A DNA stretch of 64,000 nucleotides, taken from NCBI GenBank assembly GCA_013360915.1, contig JABWAT010000006.1:1-64000 (forward strand), written 5' to 3'. Numbering within the stretch: position 1 is the stretch's first letter; each line of letters starts with the position of its first letter. This stretch comes from Bacteroidota bacterium (GTDB lineage: Bacteria > Bacteroidota > JABWAT01). This document shows positions 45,199 through 54,206 of this stretch, piece after piece. The position numbers and the translations under genes are program-made. The notes beneath the pieces were generated by a model, which saw nothing but the letters and a program-made list of their open reading frames with translations, was not told the origin of the DNA and did no database searches.

Positions 45199-46374
45199 AT
45201 GCTGAAAATCCGCGAGTTTATTATCAATACCCAACGATATGGCACATTTAATGTGTCCTCGTTTTACTATTTCCTGGTCTTCTTTGCCATGGTGGCCCTG
45301 GCGGTTTCGGTCCTGTTCGCAGTTTTTGGAGTGAACTGGATGACCATACTGGCCACCTTTCTGGCTGCACTGTTTTGTGCCTGGATCAGCAACCTGATTT
45401 TTCAGACACTGGCAGTGATTGTTGAGGATATTTTCAGGGAATTTCAGGCAGATCCCACTGCGCGCATTCAGATACAAGGGTCGAATGAACTCGGGACCAT
45501 TGCGGCGATGGTGAATGACTTGCTGGACCGGAATGCCTCGATGCGCAATGAGATTAACAGCGCCAACGAGCGAATAAGAAACCTGATGGAATCGCTGAAC
45601 CGTCAGTTGGTTGACAATGCAGAAGCTTCTTCAACCCAGAGTTCTTCGATTGCACAGACCACCGCCACCATCAAGGAACTGGCTGCATCGGCGCAGAAGA
45701 TTGTGGAAGAGACCACCACGGTGGTAACGCTGGCAGAAGCGACTCAGGAATCGGCTCAGAAGGGTACGCAGGCCATAGCCAACATGCTGGAACGGATGAG
45801 TGAAATCCAGAATGAAAACCAGCGCCGGATTCATGAGATTGTGATTCTGGGTAAAAAGGCCCAGGAAATCGAGAAAGTCATGGATATCATCAATGACATT
45901 GCTTCGAACACCAAAATCATCGCCTTTAACGCAGGAATTGAAGCGGCATCATCTGGTGAGGAAGGCAAACGATTTGGAACCGTTGCAACCGAAATCAGAA
46001 AACTGGCAAACACAGTTTCGAATTCAACCGCCGAAATCCGGGATAAAATCAAGGAAATTCAAAAGACCACCAACGAACTGGTTATCGTTTCTGAGGAAGA
46101 AACCAAGAAAATTCAGAACGGGGTCGAAACTGCACAAACCATGGTAAAGGAACTGACCGAGATTCTCGACAAAGCGGATAAGACCCTTGATTGGGTCAAG
46201 CAAATATCACTGGCTACCCAGCAGCAGCTGACTGCCAGTGAGCAGGTTGCCGTGGTTCTTCATGATATTTCGGATGGGGTCCGACGCTTTTCGACCGCCA
46301 TCAACTCAACCCGTGAGACGTCTGAGGAATTGAAACAACTGGCCGGAACACTTCAATCCATTACGAGGAAGTAA
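45199..46374 (+). CDS. Methyl-accepting protein without a periplasmic sensor
   Basis: A 391-residue transducer with two adjacent membrane helices (about residues 20-70) joined by a very short loop, so no extracytoplasmic ligand domain. A HAMP-like stretch and a full signalling domain follow. The tip reads IASNTKIIAFNAGIEAASSG, so the Glu-Gln of the common EQT contact motif is replaced by Ser-Asn. It may sense a membrane or cytoplasmic state, or serve as an array adaptor. It starts eight bases after cheA. Confidence 0.9.
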   Translation: MLKIREFIINTQRYGTFNVSSFYYFLVFFAMVALAVSVLFAVFGVNWMTILATFLAALFCAWISNLIFQTLAVIVEDIFREFQADPTARIQIQGSNELGTIAAMVNDLLDRNASMRNEINSANERIRNLMESLNRQLVDNAEASSTQSSSIAQTTATIKELAASAQKIVEETTTVVTLAEATQESAQKGTQAIANMLERMSEIQNENQRRIHEIVILGKKAQEIEKVMDIINDIASNTKIIAFNAGIEAASSGEEGKRFGTVATEIRKLANTVSNSTAEIRDKIKEIQKTTNELVIVSEEETKKIQNGVETAQTMVKELTEILDKADKTLDWVKQISLATQQQLTASEQVAVVLHDISDGVRRFSTAINSTRETSEELKQLAGTLQSITRK

Positions 46375-46382
46375 AGAGCCTA

Positions 46383-47528
46383 GTGGCATCTCAACCATCT
46401 TCTTCTCATTTATCGAGACCTGCTGCAGGACCGCGGGCAAAAAAGGGCCCGGTTCAGCGTGAAAAACCGTTGATTCTGATTGCAGATGACAGTCCGACCG
46501 TTCTGGATATTCTTAAGTTTATTCTGGAAACAAACGGCATGGACACACGGCTGGCCATTAACGGAGTGGAGGCAGTCCAGATGGTCTACCGCGATCTTCC
46601 CGATCTGGTAATTCTGGACCTGGAAATGCCAAAGATGAGTGGGTATCAGGTGTGTCGCCTGCTGAAAAGTGATCCGACCACTTCGTTTATTCCCATCATA
46701 ATCCTGACCAGCAAGTCCTACAAGCAGAATAAGTTCTGGGGTTTATACTCGGGTGCAGATGATTATCTGACCAAGGATTTTGAAATTGATCAGCTGGTGG
46801 GGCGTGTCCGGTTTCATTACGGCAACCGGGGAAAACTCACCGAAATCAAGCATCCCGTTCCCAAGGAGATCAACGAAGAGCAGATCATTGAGAACGTGAA
46901 CGAGGCATTGGATCAGAAACTATTCGAAACCACCATTATCTTTGAGATTGCACAGGTGGCGCTCAGTGCGGGTACACTCGATGAGAAGATCAGCAAGGTC
47001 CTGACGCTGATGAACCGCGTCTGCGATTTTACCGTTGCCAGTATTTTTATTACTGAGGCGGGGCAGGGCCGGTTGTTTCTGGAAAATCCGGGAATGGCCA
47101 GTGAGACCTACATTTTCAATCATGTTGAGCTCGTGATGCTGGAATCTCAGAACTTCGACATGCGTTTTGATACACAGAAGGTCATGATCAATCAATGGGA
47201 GACCGGAACGGACCGCGGAGGACAGTATAATCACATTCAGTCCTCTGTCAGTTTTCCGCTGAAGATCAGAGGGGTTACACAGGGATTGGTCAGTTATTCG
47301 CATTATTCGAATGGCATGTTCCCCGATGTGGTATCGCATCTGCTCAGCCGGTCTGCCGATCAGATGGCCATTCTGGTGGATGAGGCCATTCTGTTCCAGG
47401 AATATTCAAAATTGCGGGGTGACTTGCTCAGTCATGCCACCCGTGTCTTTTCAGAAGTGATGAAAAATGCCCGTGAGACCGAAAAACTGATGCGCGGGAA
47501 GATGAATCAGATCTCTCCGTGGATCTGA
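46383..47528 (+). CDS. Response regulator with GAF-like output domain
   Basis: A 381-residue protein starting with GTG. After a basic linker of about 25 residues comes a receiver domain with IADDSP and phosphorylation site Asp79 (LDLEMPKMSG). The C-terminal 200 residues (from about 165) begin with a helix and look GAF-like (LFETTIIFEIAQVAL, CDFTVASIFITE). No DNA-binding or enzymatic motif is seen. Its receiver and linker resemble the next gene, so the two probably arose by duplication, this one lacking the cyclase. Confidence 0.85.
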   Translation: MASQPSSSHLSRPAAGPRAKKGPVQREKPLILIADDSPTVLDILKFILETNGMDTRLAINGVEAVQMVYRDLPDLVILDLEMPKMSGYQVCRLLKSDPTTSFIPIIILTSKSYKQNKFWGLYSGADDYLTKDFEIDQLVGRVRFHYGNRGKLTEIKHPVPKEINEEQIIENVNEALDQKLFETTIIFEIAQVALSAGTLDEKISKVLTLMNRVCDFTVASIFITEAGQGRLFLENPGMASETYIFNHVELVMLESQNFDMRFDTQKVMINQWETGTDRGGQYNHIQSSVSFPLKIRGVTQGLVSYSHYSNGMFPDVVSHLLSRSADQMAILVDEAILFQEYSKLRGDLLSHATRVFSEVMKNARETEKLMRGKMNQISPWI

Positions 47529-47541
47529 TCGAGGAGAAGGA

Positions 47542-49713
47542 ATGTCGAGAGAAAATCCAAAAATTCTGATAGCCGATGATAGTCCGACCATTGTCGATAT
47601 CATGAAATTCATGCTGGAAGCATCCGGTTATGAGGTTGTAACGGCTACAAACGGACTCGAGGCGATTATAACCGCCTTCCGGGAGGACCCCGATCTGGTC
47701 CTGCTTGATGTGGAAATGCCGAAAATGAACGGCTATCAGGTTTGCCGTTACCTGAAAGAAGACCGGTATATGAAACAAATTCCGGTCATTATTCTGACTT
47801 CTCATGCCCAGAAAAAAATGCGGTTTCTGGGAGTCTATACCGGTGCAGACGAGTACATGATCAAGGATGATGATCATGAACAGCTGCTGAACCGCATTGA
47901 ATATTACATCAACCGGAGAAAGAATACCGGTTCGATGCTGAAAGATGGCCGGAATGCACAGGTCACCGAAGTATCGGTGATGGAAACGATCAATTCCATT
48001 CTGGATAAGAAGCTGATTGAGTCGACCATTATCAATCAGGTTGGCCGGCTGGCAGCCAATCTTGACCGCTTTGAACTGGTGGTCAACTCGATTTTCGGGC
48101 TGATCGAAAAGATGGAGGAGTTTGACTTTTCGGCCATTCTGGTCAGGGAACTGGGCGGAGCTCAGCTTTTTATACAAACCCAACGCGGGGTTCCTCAGGA
48201 CCTGGTTGATAAGTTCCAGGCACGGATCATTCAGTCGGCCATCCATGCCGAAGTGATCATGGACGCTTCGAAGGTGACCACGAAGCTGATCCCCCGTACC
48301 GAACGGGGTGAATTTCAGGTGCCTGATAAAAAAGCGTCTGACGGAAAAAAGGACAATCTTAAATTTCAGGATAACCTGCTCAGAAGCCGTCAGGAACCGG
48401 TGGGAATTCTGGCTGTTGGAAACTTCAGCGATGAACCCCTGCATTCCGATATCGTGGAAACGTTGTCGATCCTGACCAATCACATTGCAACACTGCTCGA
48501 TAACTGGCTGATCTGGAAACGGTACAATGATGTCAGTCAGACCCTGAATGTCCGTTTGCTGGAACTGAATGTTGAAATCCTGCATGATCTGCAGGCGTTT
48601 GCAGCCAGCCTCAGTAAAGTTTCCAATCTCGAGGAAATGACCCAGACGGTGATCCGTCAGATTCCGAAAATCATCCGGTCCTCCAAAATCAGTCTGATTA
48701 TCAAGCGCAAGGTCGGAAACGAATTCCGGATGGAGAGTTTTGGCAAATGGGGAGATGAGTCATCCACCCTCATTTTTGACATTCTTGTTGAGTGGCTGAT
48801 CACTGAGCAACTGAACAAAATCACCAATCAGAGTATTATCAATGACCTGAGCAAGATCAAGTTTTTCAGGGATCATAACCTGGATAAGAATCTGTGTCAT
48901 AATATTCTGACCGTTCCGGTTTTTGTAGGGGATGATAAAATCGGATTGATCAGCCTGTTTGACCGGCAGGAAACCAATCAGTTCAGTCAGCAGGATCTGG
49001 AAATTCTGAAGTTTATATCGGGAATGGTGGCCCTCAGTCTGAAATCGGTCCTTGAAAATGATTTCACCGGAGGAGAAAGCATTCAGAACAACATTTATAA
49101 GCGGTTCATGTCGGATGAAATGGCCACGACCCTTTTACTTAATCCCGATCTGATCGATCTGGGTGGCTCGGTGCGCCACTCCACGCTGCTTTTTCTCGAT
49201 CTGACGGGACTGGATGAATTGTATGCTTCGATTGAACCGAGACGGATTGTTCAGTTCGTCAATGATTTTCAGGAATCCATGACCCTTGAAGCGTTTAACC
49301 ATGTCGGGGTTGTTGAAAAATACCGGGATCACGGCCTGAAGGTGGTATTTGGTATCCCCTTTAAACAAAAGGATGATGCCGAGCGTGCGGTTCAGGCGGC
49401 CATTGCCATGACCCATCGTTTTCGTTCACTGCTGACTCTGTATGATGACTTTCCGACTGCGGATATCGAGTTAAAAATTCTGCTCCACTGCGGTGATGTG
49501 GTCACTGCCCAGATCGGAAGCGAAAACCGGAAGGATTTTGCCTGCTTCGGGACAGCCAGCACACAGGCTAACCTGATTATGCGGATGCTGGACCGGATGG
49601 GAATTTACCTGACGGACCGGGTCATCATGGAACTGGAACATCCTTATGGTCTGAATCCAACCAATCTCAATACCGGCACCGAGGTTCAGATTTATCAGAT
49701 GGCGGACTACTGA
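47542..49713 (+). CDS. Response regulator with GAF-like domains and class III nucleotide cyclase domain
   Basis: A 723-residue protein: receiver (phosphorylation site Asp56 in LDVEMPKMNG), a GAF-like region (about 155-320), a second GAF-like region (about 345-510) and a C-terminal adenylate/guanylate cyclase domain (about 540-715). Metal-binding aspartates are plausible at Asp553 (LDLTGLDEL) and Asp596 (RDHGLKVVFG). QANLIMRML aligns with the VNLAARL segment carrying the catalytic Asn and Arg. Flanking glycines of the usual GDG motif are changed, so activity is likely but not certain. It ends the chemosensory operon and is its probable output. Confidence 0.85.
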   Translation: MSRENPKILIADDSPTIVDIMKFMLEASGYEVVTATNGLEAIITAFREDPDLVLLDVEMPKMNGYQVCRYLKEDRYMKQIPVIILTSHAQKKMRFLGVYTGADEYMIKDDDHEQLLNRIEYYINRRKNTGSMLKDGRNAQVTEVSVMETINSILDKKLIESTIINQVGRLAANLDRFELVVNSIFGLIEKMEEFDFSAILVRELGGAQLFIQTQRGVPQDLVDKFQARIIQSAIHAEVIMDASKVTTKLIPRTERGEFQVPDKKASDGKKDNLKFQDNLLRSRQEPVGILAVGNFSDEPLHSDIVETLSILTNHIATLLDNWLIWKRYNDVSQTLNVRLLELNVEILHDLQAFAASLSKVSNLEEMTQTVIRQIPKIIRSSKISLIIKRKVGNEFRMESFGKWGDESSTLIFDILVEWLITEQLNKITNQSIINDLSKIKFFRDHNLDKNLCHNILTVPVFVGDDKIGLISLFDRQETNQFSQQDLEILKFISGMVALSLKSVLENDFTGGESIQNNIYKRFMSDEMATTLLLNPDLIDLGGSVRHSTLLFLDLTGLDELYASIEPRRIVQFVNDFQESMTLEAFNHVGVVEKYRDHGLKVVFGIPFKQKDDAERAVQAAIAMTHRFRSLLTLYDDFPTADIELKILLHCGDVVTAQIGSENRKDFACFGTASTQANLIMRMLDRMGIYLTDRVIMELEHPYGLNPTNLNTGTEVQIYQMADY

Positions 49714-49856
49714 CCAACCGTTTGTTGGAATTAGAAATTCATTAGAAGAACTGCCTGAGGGAATCCGGAAAGAACGAAAAACGCTTTCAGGATAAAAACC
49801 TGCATATCCGGCCTGAAATCGACGAAAAGACGACTTTCTCTTTATTCCGGACTGTA

Positions 49857-49887
49857 TTGCTTACCGCTTTTTTATAATCTAACTTTA
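49857..49887 (+). promoter_or_regulatory. Putative promoter of the respiratory cluster
   Basis: TTG (49857-49859), 20 bases, then TAACTTTA (49880-49887): the TTG-N20-TAnnTTTG layout with only the last base differing. It lies in the 181-base gap after the cyclase gene and just before the SCO1 start at 49895. If used, the leader would be almost absent. Confidence 0.45.
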
Positions 49888-49894
49888 ATGATTT

Positions 49895-50692
49895 ATGAAG
49901 CATTTCATTATCCTTTCATGTCTTCTCGGATTGCTGGCAACACCAGTTCTGTCCAACAATCCGGCTGGTTCAGATACGACTGCTATTCCCATCGGGATTA
50001 CCGAACAGTTGGGGAAATTCCTCCCTGATTCGGTTTACCTGACCGATGAGAACGGGAAGGTGGTTAATCTGAAATCACTGGTGAACAAGCCAACGGTTCT
50101 GGCCTTTGTATACTTTGACTGCCCGGGAATCTGCAGTCCGTTGCTGGATGGGGTATCGACAGTGGTTTCAAAGTCGGATCTTCTGGTTGGCAAGGACTAT
50201 CAGGTGATCACCATCAGCATCGATTCTTCAGATACACCAGAAAAGGCCCTGCAGAAAAAGCACAATTTTGCTGACCGGATCACCAAGGGCAACGTCAGTG
50301 ACGGTTGGCACTTTCTTACCGGGACTGAAGCAGAGATTCAGGAAATCACCCGGGCCACCGGATTCGGATTCAGGCGGGAAGGCCGGGATTTTGTTCACTC
50401 GGCGGCCATCATTGTGGTAAGTCCCCAGGCCAAGATTACCCGATATCTGTTTGGTACCTATTTTCTCCCCTTTGATCTGAAAATGGCTGTGATCGAGGCC
50501 AATGAGGGTAAAACCAGTCCGACCATTGCCAAAGTACTCAAGTACTGTTTTAATTATGACCCGGAAGGCCGCCGGTATGTTCTGAACGTGACCCGGGTAA
50601 CCGGTACCCTGATTTTTCTGGGTGTGGCCACCCTTTTTATTGCATTGATATTTTTGCCAAAGCGAAACAAGAAAAAAGCGAACAAGGATTAA
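49895..50692 (+). CDS. SCO1/SenC-type copper chaperone for cytochrome oxidase
   Basis: A 265-residue exported protein: signal peptide (residues 1-20), thioredoxin-like fold with the copper ligands Cys76 and Cys80 (CPGIC) and His168 (FVHSAA), and an extra C-terminal membrane helix (about 233-255) ending in a Lys/Asn-rich tail. SCO proteins deliver copper to or reduce the CuA site of subunit II, encoded at 53292. The added C-terminal anchor is not in all SCO proteins. It starts the oxidase cluster, four bases before coxA. Confidence 0.93.
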   Translation: MKHFIILSCLLGLLATPVLSNNPAGSDTTAIPIGITEQLGKFLPDSVYLTDENGKVVNLKSLVNKPTVLAFVYFDCPGICSPLLDGVSTVVSKSDLLVGKDYQVITISIDSSDTPEKALQKKHNFADRITKGNVSDGWHFLTGTEAEIQEITRATGFGFRREGRDFVHSAAIIVVSPQAKITRYLFGTYFLPFDLKMAVIEANEGKTSPTIAKVLKYCFNYDPEGRRYVLNVTRVTGTLIFLGVATLFIALIFLPKRNKKKANKD

Positions 50693-50696
50693 GCGT

Positions 50697-52313
50697 ATGA
50701 GTGAAACCGTTCTCTCGGCTGGACACCGTCCTCCCAACTATCTGGAGATGGAAACCCGGCATAAGGGAATCTGGGCCTGGTTACTGGCGACCGATCACAA
50801 ACGGATTGCCCTGTTGTACTTCTATTCCATGATGGTCATGTTTGTTCTGGGCGCTTTGCTCGGGGTAATCATCCGTCTGGAACTGATGGCTCCGGGAAAA
50901 ACCCTGATAGAAGCACAAACCTACAACGGGCTTTTCACCCTTCATGGAATCATCATGATTTTCATGTTTGTGATTCCTGGTTTGCCCGCTGTCTTCGGTA
51001 ACTTCGTCATGCCGATCATGATCGGAGCCAAGGACGTGGCCTTCCCCCGGGTAAATCTGCTTAGCTGGTACCTGTATCTGCTGGGTGCGTTCACCGTTCT
51101 TATTTCTCAGTTCATTGGTTCAGGTCCTCCCGACGGAGGCTGGACATTCTATGCCCCCTACAGCGTAAAGTCAGTTTATAACATTGGCTTTGCAGCGATG
51201 GGTGCCTTTTTACTCGGTTTTTCGTCAATCCTGACTGGTCTGAACTTCCTGGTGACCATCCATCGTCTTCGGGCAGAGGGGATGACCTGGGGTCGCCTTC
51301 CCCTGTTTGTATGGGCTCTTTATGCCACTGGCTGGATTCAGATTCTCGCCACTCCGGTTGTGGGTATCACGCTGGTCCTGATTGTGTTTGAAAGAGCTTT
51401 CAACCTTGGATTTTTTGATCCGCAGTTTGGCGGGGATCCTATTTTATTCCAGCACCTGTTCTGGATTTACTCACACCCGGCTGTTTACATCATGATCCTT
51501 CCGGCCATGGGTGCTATTTCGGATATCATTCCGACTTTCGCACGCCGGACCATCTTTGGTTATAAAGCCATTGTTGCCTCTACCATGCTCATTGCCTTCG
51601 TTGGTTATTTCGTCTGGGGGCACCACATGTATACTTCCGGAATGAGTGATACCGCCAAATGGATATTCTCGTTCCTGACCTTTCTGGTGGCCATTCCCTC
51701 TGCAATCAAGGTTTTTAACTGGATTGCCACGCTGTATAAGGGTTCAATTGATGTTCAACCACCGCTTCTGTATGCTGTGGCCTTCATTTTTACCTTTATG
51801 GTCGGCGGTTTCACAGGACTGGTTTTGGGGTCGGTGGCGCAGGACATCCACCTGCATGATACCACCTTCGTGGTCGGGCACTTCCATTACATTGTTTTCG
51901 GCGGTACCGGATTCGCCTTCTTCGGCGCCCTGCATTACTGGTACCCCAAAATGTCGGGTCGGATGTACAATATAAAACTTGCCAATATTGCATGGGGATT
52001 GTTTTTCTTCGGATTTAACTTCCTGTACTTCCCGATGTTTATCGCCGGTTACATGGGGATGCCCCGCCGGTACTATGATTATGTTCCGGATTTCTATATT
52101 CCCAACCTGATTTCAACCATGGGATCCTGGTTCCTGTATGCCGGAATCATTCTCATGCTGGTTAATCTCTGGAGGGGATTGAAAAATGGGGCACCTGCGC
52201 CTGACAATCCTTGGGGTGGAGTAACCATGGAGTGGAAAATCCAATCACCCCCAACTTACGAAAACTTCGACAAGGATCCGGTCTTTACTGACGGTCCGTA
52301 TAAATTCAAATAA
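50697..52313 (+). CDS. ctaD: Cytochrome c oxidase subunit I, type A2
   Basis: A 538-residue haem-copper oxidase catalytic subunit with twelve membrane helices. Ligands: His83 (low-spin haem), His260 with Tyr264 (CuB and the cross-linked Tyr), His309-His310 (CuB), His395 (active-site haem) and His397 (low-spin haem). Helix VI reads YSHPAVY (258-264): the proton-channel Glu of type A1 enzymes is Ala, and the Tyr-Ser pair defines type A2, as in Rhodothermus and Thermus caa3. The D-channel entrance Asp is kept in GAKDVAFPR. It reduces oxygen to water and pumps protons. Confidence 0.97.
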   Translation: MSETVLSAGHRPPNYLEMETRHKGIWAWLLATDHKRIALLYFYSMMVMFVLGALLGVIIRLELMAPGKTLIEAQTYNGLFTLHGIIMIFMFVIPGLPAVFGNFVMPIMIGAKDVAFPRVNLLSWYLYLLGAFTVLISQFIGSGPPDGGWTFYAPYSVKSVYNIGFAAMGAFLLGFSSILTGLNFLVTIHRLRAEGMTWGRLPLFVWALYATGWIQILATPVVGITLVLIVFERAFNLGFFDPQFGGDPILFQHLFWIYSHPAVYIMILPAMGAISDIIPTFARRTIFGYKAIVASTMLIAFVGYFVWGHHMYTSGMSDTAKWIFSFLTFLVAIPSAIKVFNWIATLYKGSIDVQPPLLYAVAFIFTFMVGGFTGLVLGSVAQDIHLHDTTFVVGHFHYIVFGGTGFAFFGALHYWYPKMSGRMYNIKLANIAWGLFFFGFNFLYFPMFIAGYMGMPRRYYDYVPDFYIPNLISTMGSWFLYAGIILMLVNLWRGLKNGAPAPDNPWGGVTMEWKIQSPPTYENFDKDPVFTDGPYKFK

Positions 52314-52334
52314 ACAGAGATACAGGAAGTCAAC

Positions 52335-52976
52335 ATGAGTGATCATGCTCCAGCCGCACATGCACATGTGCACCGGGACGATTACGGCTCAAAATTGGGA
52401 ATGTGGTTTTTCATATTCACCGAAATCCTGCTTTTCGGGGCCTTATTCATTGTATATGCCATTTACCGGTTCAAAAATCCCGATGCCTTCTTTGCTGCAG
52501 GCCAGCAACTGAGCACGGTATTCGGGACGATAAACACGGTTATTCTGCTGGTCAGTTCGATGACCATTGCCATGTCGATCTCGGCACTTCAGCAGAAACA
52601 TAAAAAGCTGGCCATCTGGCTGATGGTGATCACGCTGGTGCTTGCTTCGTCCTTTCTGGTGAACAAGTATTTTGAATGGTCGGCCAAGTTCCATCATGGC
52701 ATTTATCCGGGATCCGATGAGATGGCGGCTCTGGTTGCCAACGATCCGCTTGGTCAGGGGAAGAACCTCTTTTTCTTTCTGTATTACTTCATGACCGGAC
52801 TCCATGGCGCCCACGTTATCATTGGGATGGGCTTCATCATTTTTGTTATGAGACAGGTAATGAGGGATGAACTGACCCATGATAATTTTGCCCGCCTCGA
52901 AAATGCCGGTTTGTACTGGCACCTGGTGGATCTGATCTGGATTTACCTCTTCCCGTTGTTCTATCTTATTCACTAA
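52335..52976 (+). CDS. ctaE: Cytochrome c oxidase subunit III
   Basis: A 213-residue protein with five membrane helices. Family motifs include KLGMWFFIFTEILLFGALF, MTGLHGAHVIIGMG and the C-terminal YWHLVDLIWIYLFPLFYL. The His-rich start (HAHVHRDD) is short. It is the compact, non-fused form. Subunit III stabilises proton uptake by subunit I. It lies 21 bases after subunit I. Confidence 0.96.
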   Translation: MSDHAPAAHAHVHRDDYGSKLGMWFFIFTEILLFGALFIVYAIYRFKNPDAFFAAGQQLSTVFGTINTVILLVSSMTIAMSISALQQKHKKLAIWLMVITLVLASSFLVNKYFEWSAKFHHGIYPGSDEMAALVANDPLGQGKNLFFFLYYFMTGLHGAHVIIGMGFIIFVMRQVMRDELTHDNFARLENAGLYWHLVDLIWIYLFPLFYLIH

Positions 52977-52988
52977 GGACGTACAATC

Positions 52989-53285
52989 ATGAGTAACCAT
53001 TCACACGATTCTCATCAGCACATTACGCCCTACAGCACCTACATTATTGTGCTTGCCATTCTGCTGGCCCTCACGGCCGTTACCGTTGCGGTTATTCTGG
53101 TCGATCTCGGAGTGCTGTCTGTGGCAGTGGCCCTGATTGTTGCCACCATAAAAGCAGCCATCGTTTTGTTGTATTTCATGCACCTGAAATATGACGACAA
53201 ATTTTTCATGACCCTTGTCGCCATTGTCTTTGCAGTGTACACAGTGGTCATGGTCATCACCTTTTTTGACTACTTATTCAGGTAA
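52989..53285 (+). CDS. Cytochrome c oxidase subunit IV (prokaryotic type)
   Basis: A 98-residue protein with three membrane helices and the VATIKAAIVLLYFMHLKYDDK motif of the COX4_pro family. The N-terminus is His/Ser-rich. It is a small accessory subunit of caa3/bo3-type oxidases. It is placed between subunits III and II, 12 bases after subunit III. Confidence 0.93.
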   Translation: MSNHSHDSHQHITPYSTYIIVLAILLALTAVTVAVILVDLGVLSVAVALIVATIKAAIVLLYFMHLKYDDKFFMTLVAIVFAVYTVVMVITFFDYLFR

Positions 53286-53291
53286 TCAACT

Positions 53292-54206
53292 ATGTTTAAC
53301 GGTACATCTCCCTTTGTGGAAGGCGTCGATAACACGTTTCTGTTTATCATCGTTATTTCACTCATCCTACTGATCTCGCTGACCTTCCTGATGATTTATT
53401 TCATCGTACGGTACCGGAAGGATAAGCACCCTGAAGCTGCTCAGATTGAAGGAAGCACCACGCTGGAAATCGTCTGGACGGTTATCCCGGGTATTCTGGT
53501 CATTCTAATGTTCTGGTTCGGCTGGAAAAGTTATGTTCCCATGAGGGAAGTTCCGGCCGATGCAATGAAAGTCACCTCTGTGGCCAGAATGTGGGGTTTT
53601 ACCTTTAACTATGAGAATGGAAAGTCTTCACCCAAACTGGTGGTACCGGTAAATAAACCGGTCCGGGTACAGCTGGAAGCGGTTGACGTTCTTCACGCCT
53701 TTTACATCCCGGCCTTCCGGGTTAAAAACGACATGGTTCCCGGAAACAATGACCAATGGGTCTGGTTCACGGCGAACAAAACCGGTTCCTATGATCTGTT
53801 CTGTGCCGAATATTGCGGAACCCTTCATTCAGCCATGATCACGAAGGTGGAAGTGCTGACCGAGGAGGAGTTCACGGCCTGGTATGAAGGAACTGAACTC
53901 TCGGGAGAACAAAATGCAGGACTGACGGTCCTTCAGAACAATGCCTGTATTGCCTGCCATTCTCTGGATGGTGCACCGGGCGTCGGTCCCTCATTCAAGG
54001 GAATTCTGGGTCGCGAGACCCGTGTCCTGGTCGATGGGAAGGAACAGACTCTGGTGGCAGATGAAGAATACCTGATCCGATCCATTCTGAAACCCGATTC
54101 TGAAGTCGTGTCGGGATATCCGAAAGGGATCATGCAAACCTATGAAGGCAGACTGTCTGATCAGGATCTGCAGAACATTGTGGATTACCTGAAAACTCTT
54201 AAGTAA
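53292..54206 (+). CDS. ctaC: Cytochrome c oxidase subunit II with fused cytochrome c
   Basis: A 304-residue subunit II. Two membrane helices (about 15-40 and 60-80) precede a cupredoxin domain with CuA ligands His135, Cys171, Cys175, His179 and Met182. A C-terminal class I cytochrome c follows, with haem motif Cys219-Cys222-His223 and axial Met281 (KGIMQ). This is the caa3 form: the fused haem accepts electrons and passes them to CuA. The gene comes last in the structural set instead of first, and its stop shares one base with ctaB. There is no obvious cleaved signal peptide. Confidence 0.96.
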   Translation: MFNGTSPFVEGVDNTFLFIIVISLILLISLTFLMIYFIVRYRKDKHPEAAQIEGSTTLEIVWTVIPGILVILMFWFGWKSYVPMREVPADAMKVTSVARMWGFTFNYENGKSSPKLVVPVNKPVRVQLEAVDVLHAFYIPAFRVKNDMVPGNNDQWVWFTANKTGSYDLFCAEYCGTLHSAMITKVEVLTEEEFTAWYEGTELSGEQNAGLTVLQNNACIACHSLDGAPGVGPSFKGILGRETRVLVDGKEQTLVADEEYLIRSILKPDSEVVSGYPKGIMQTYEGRLSDQDLQNIVDYLKTLK

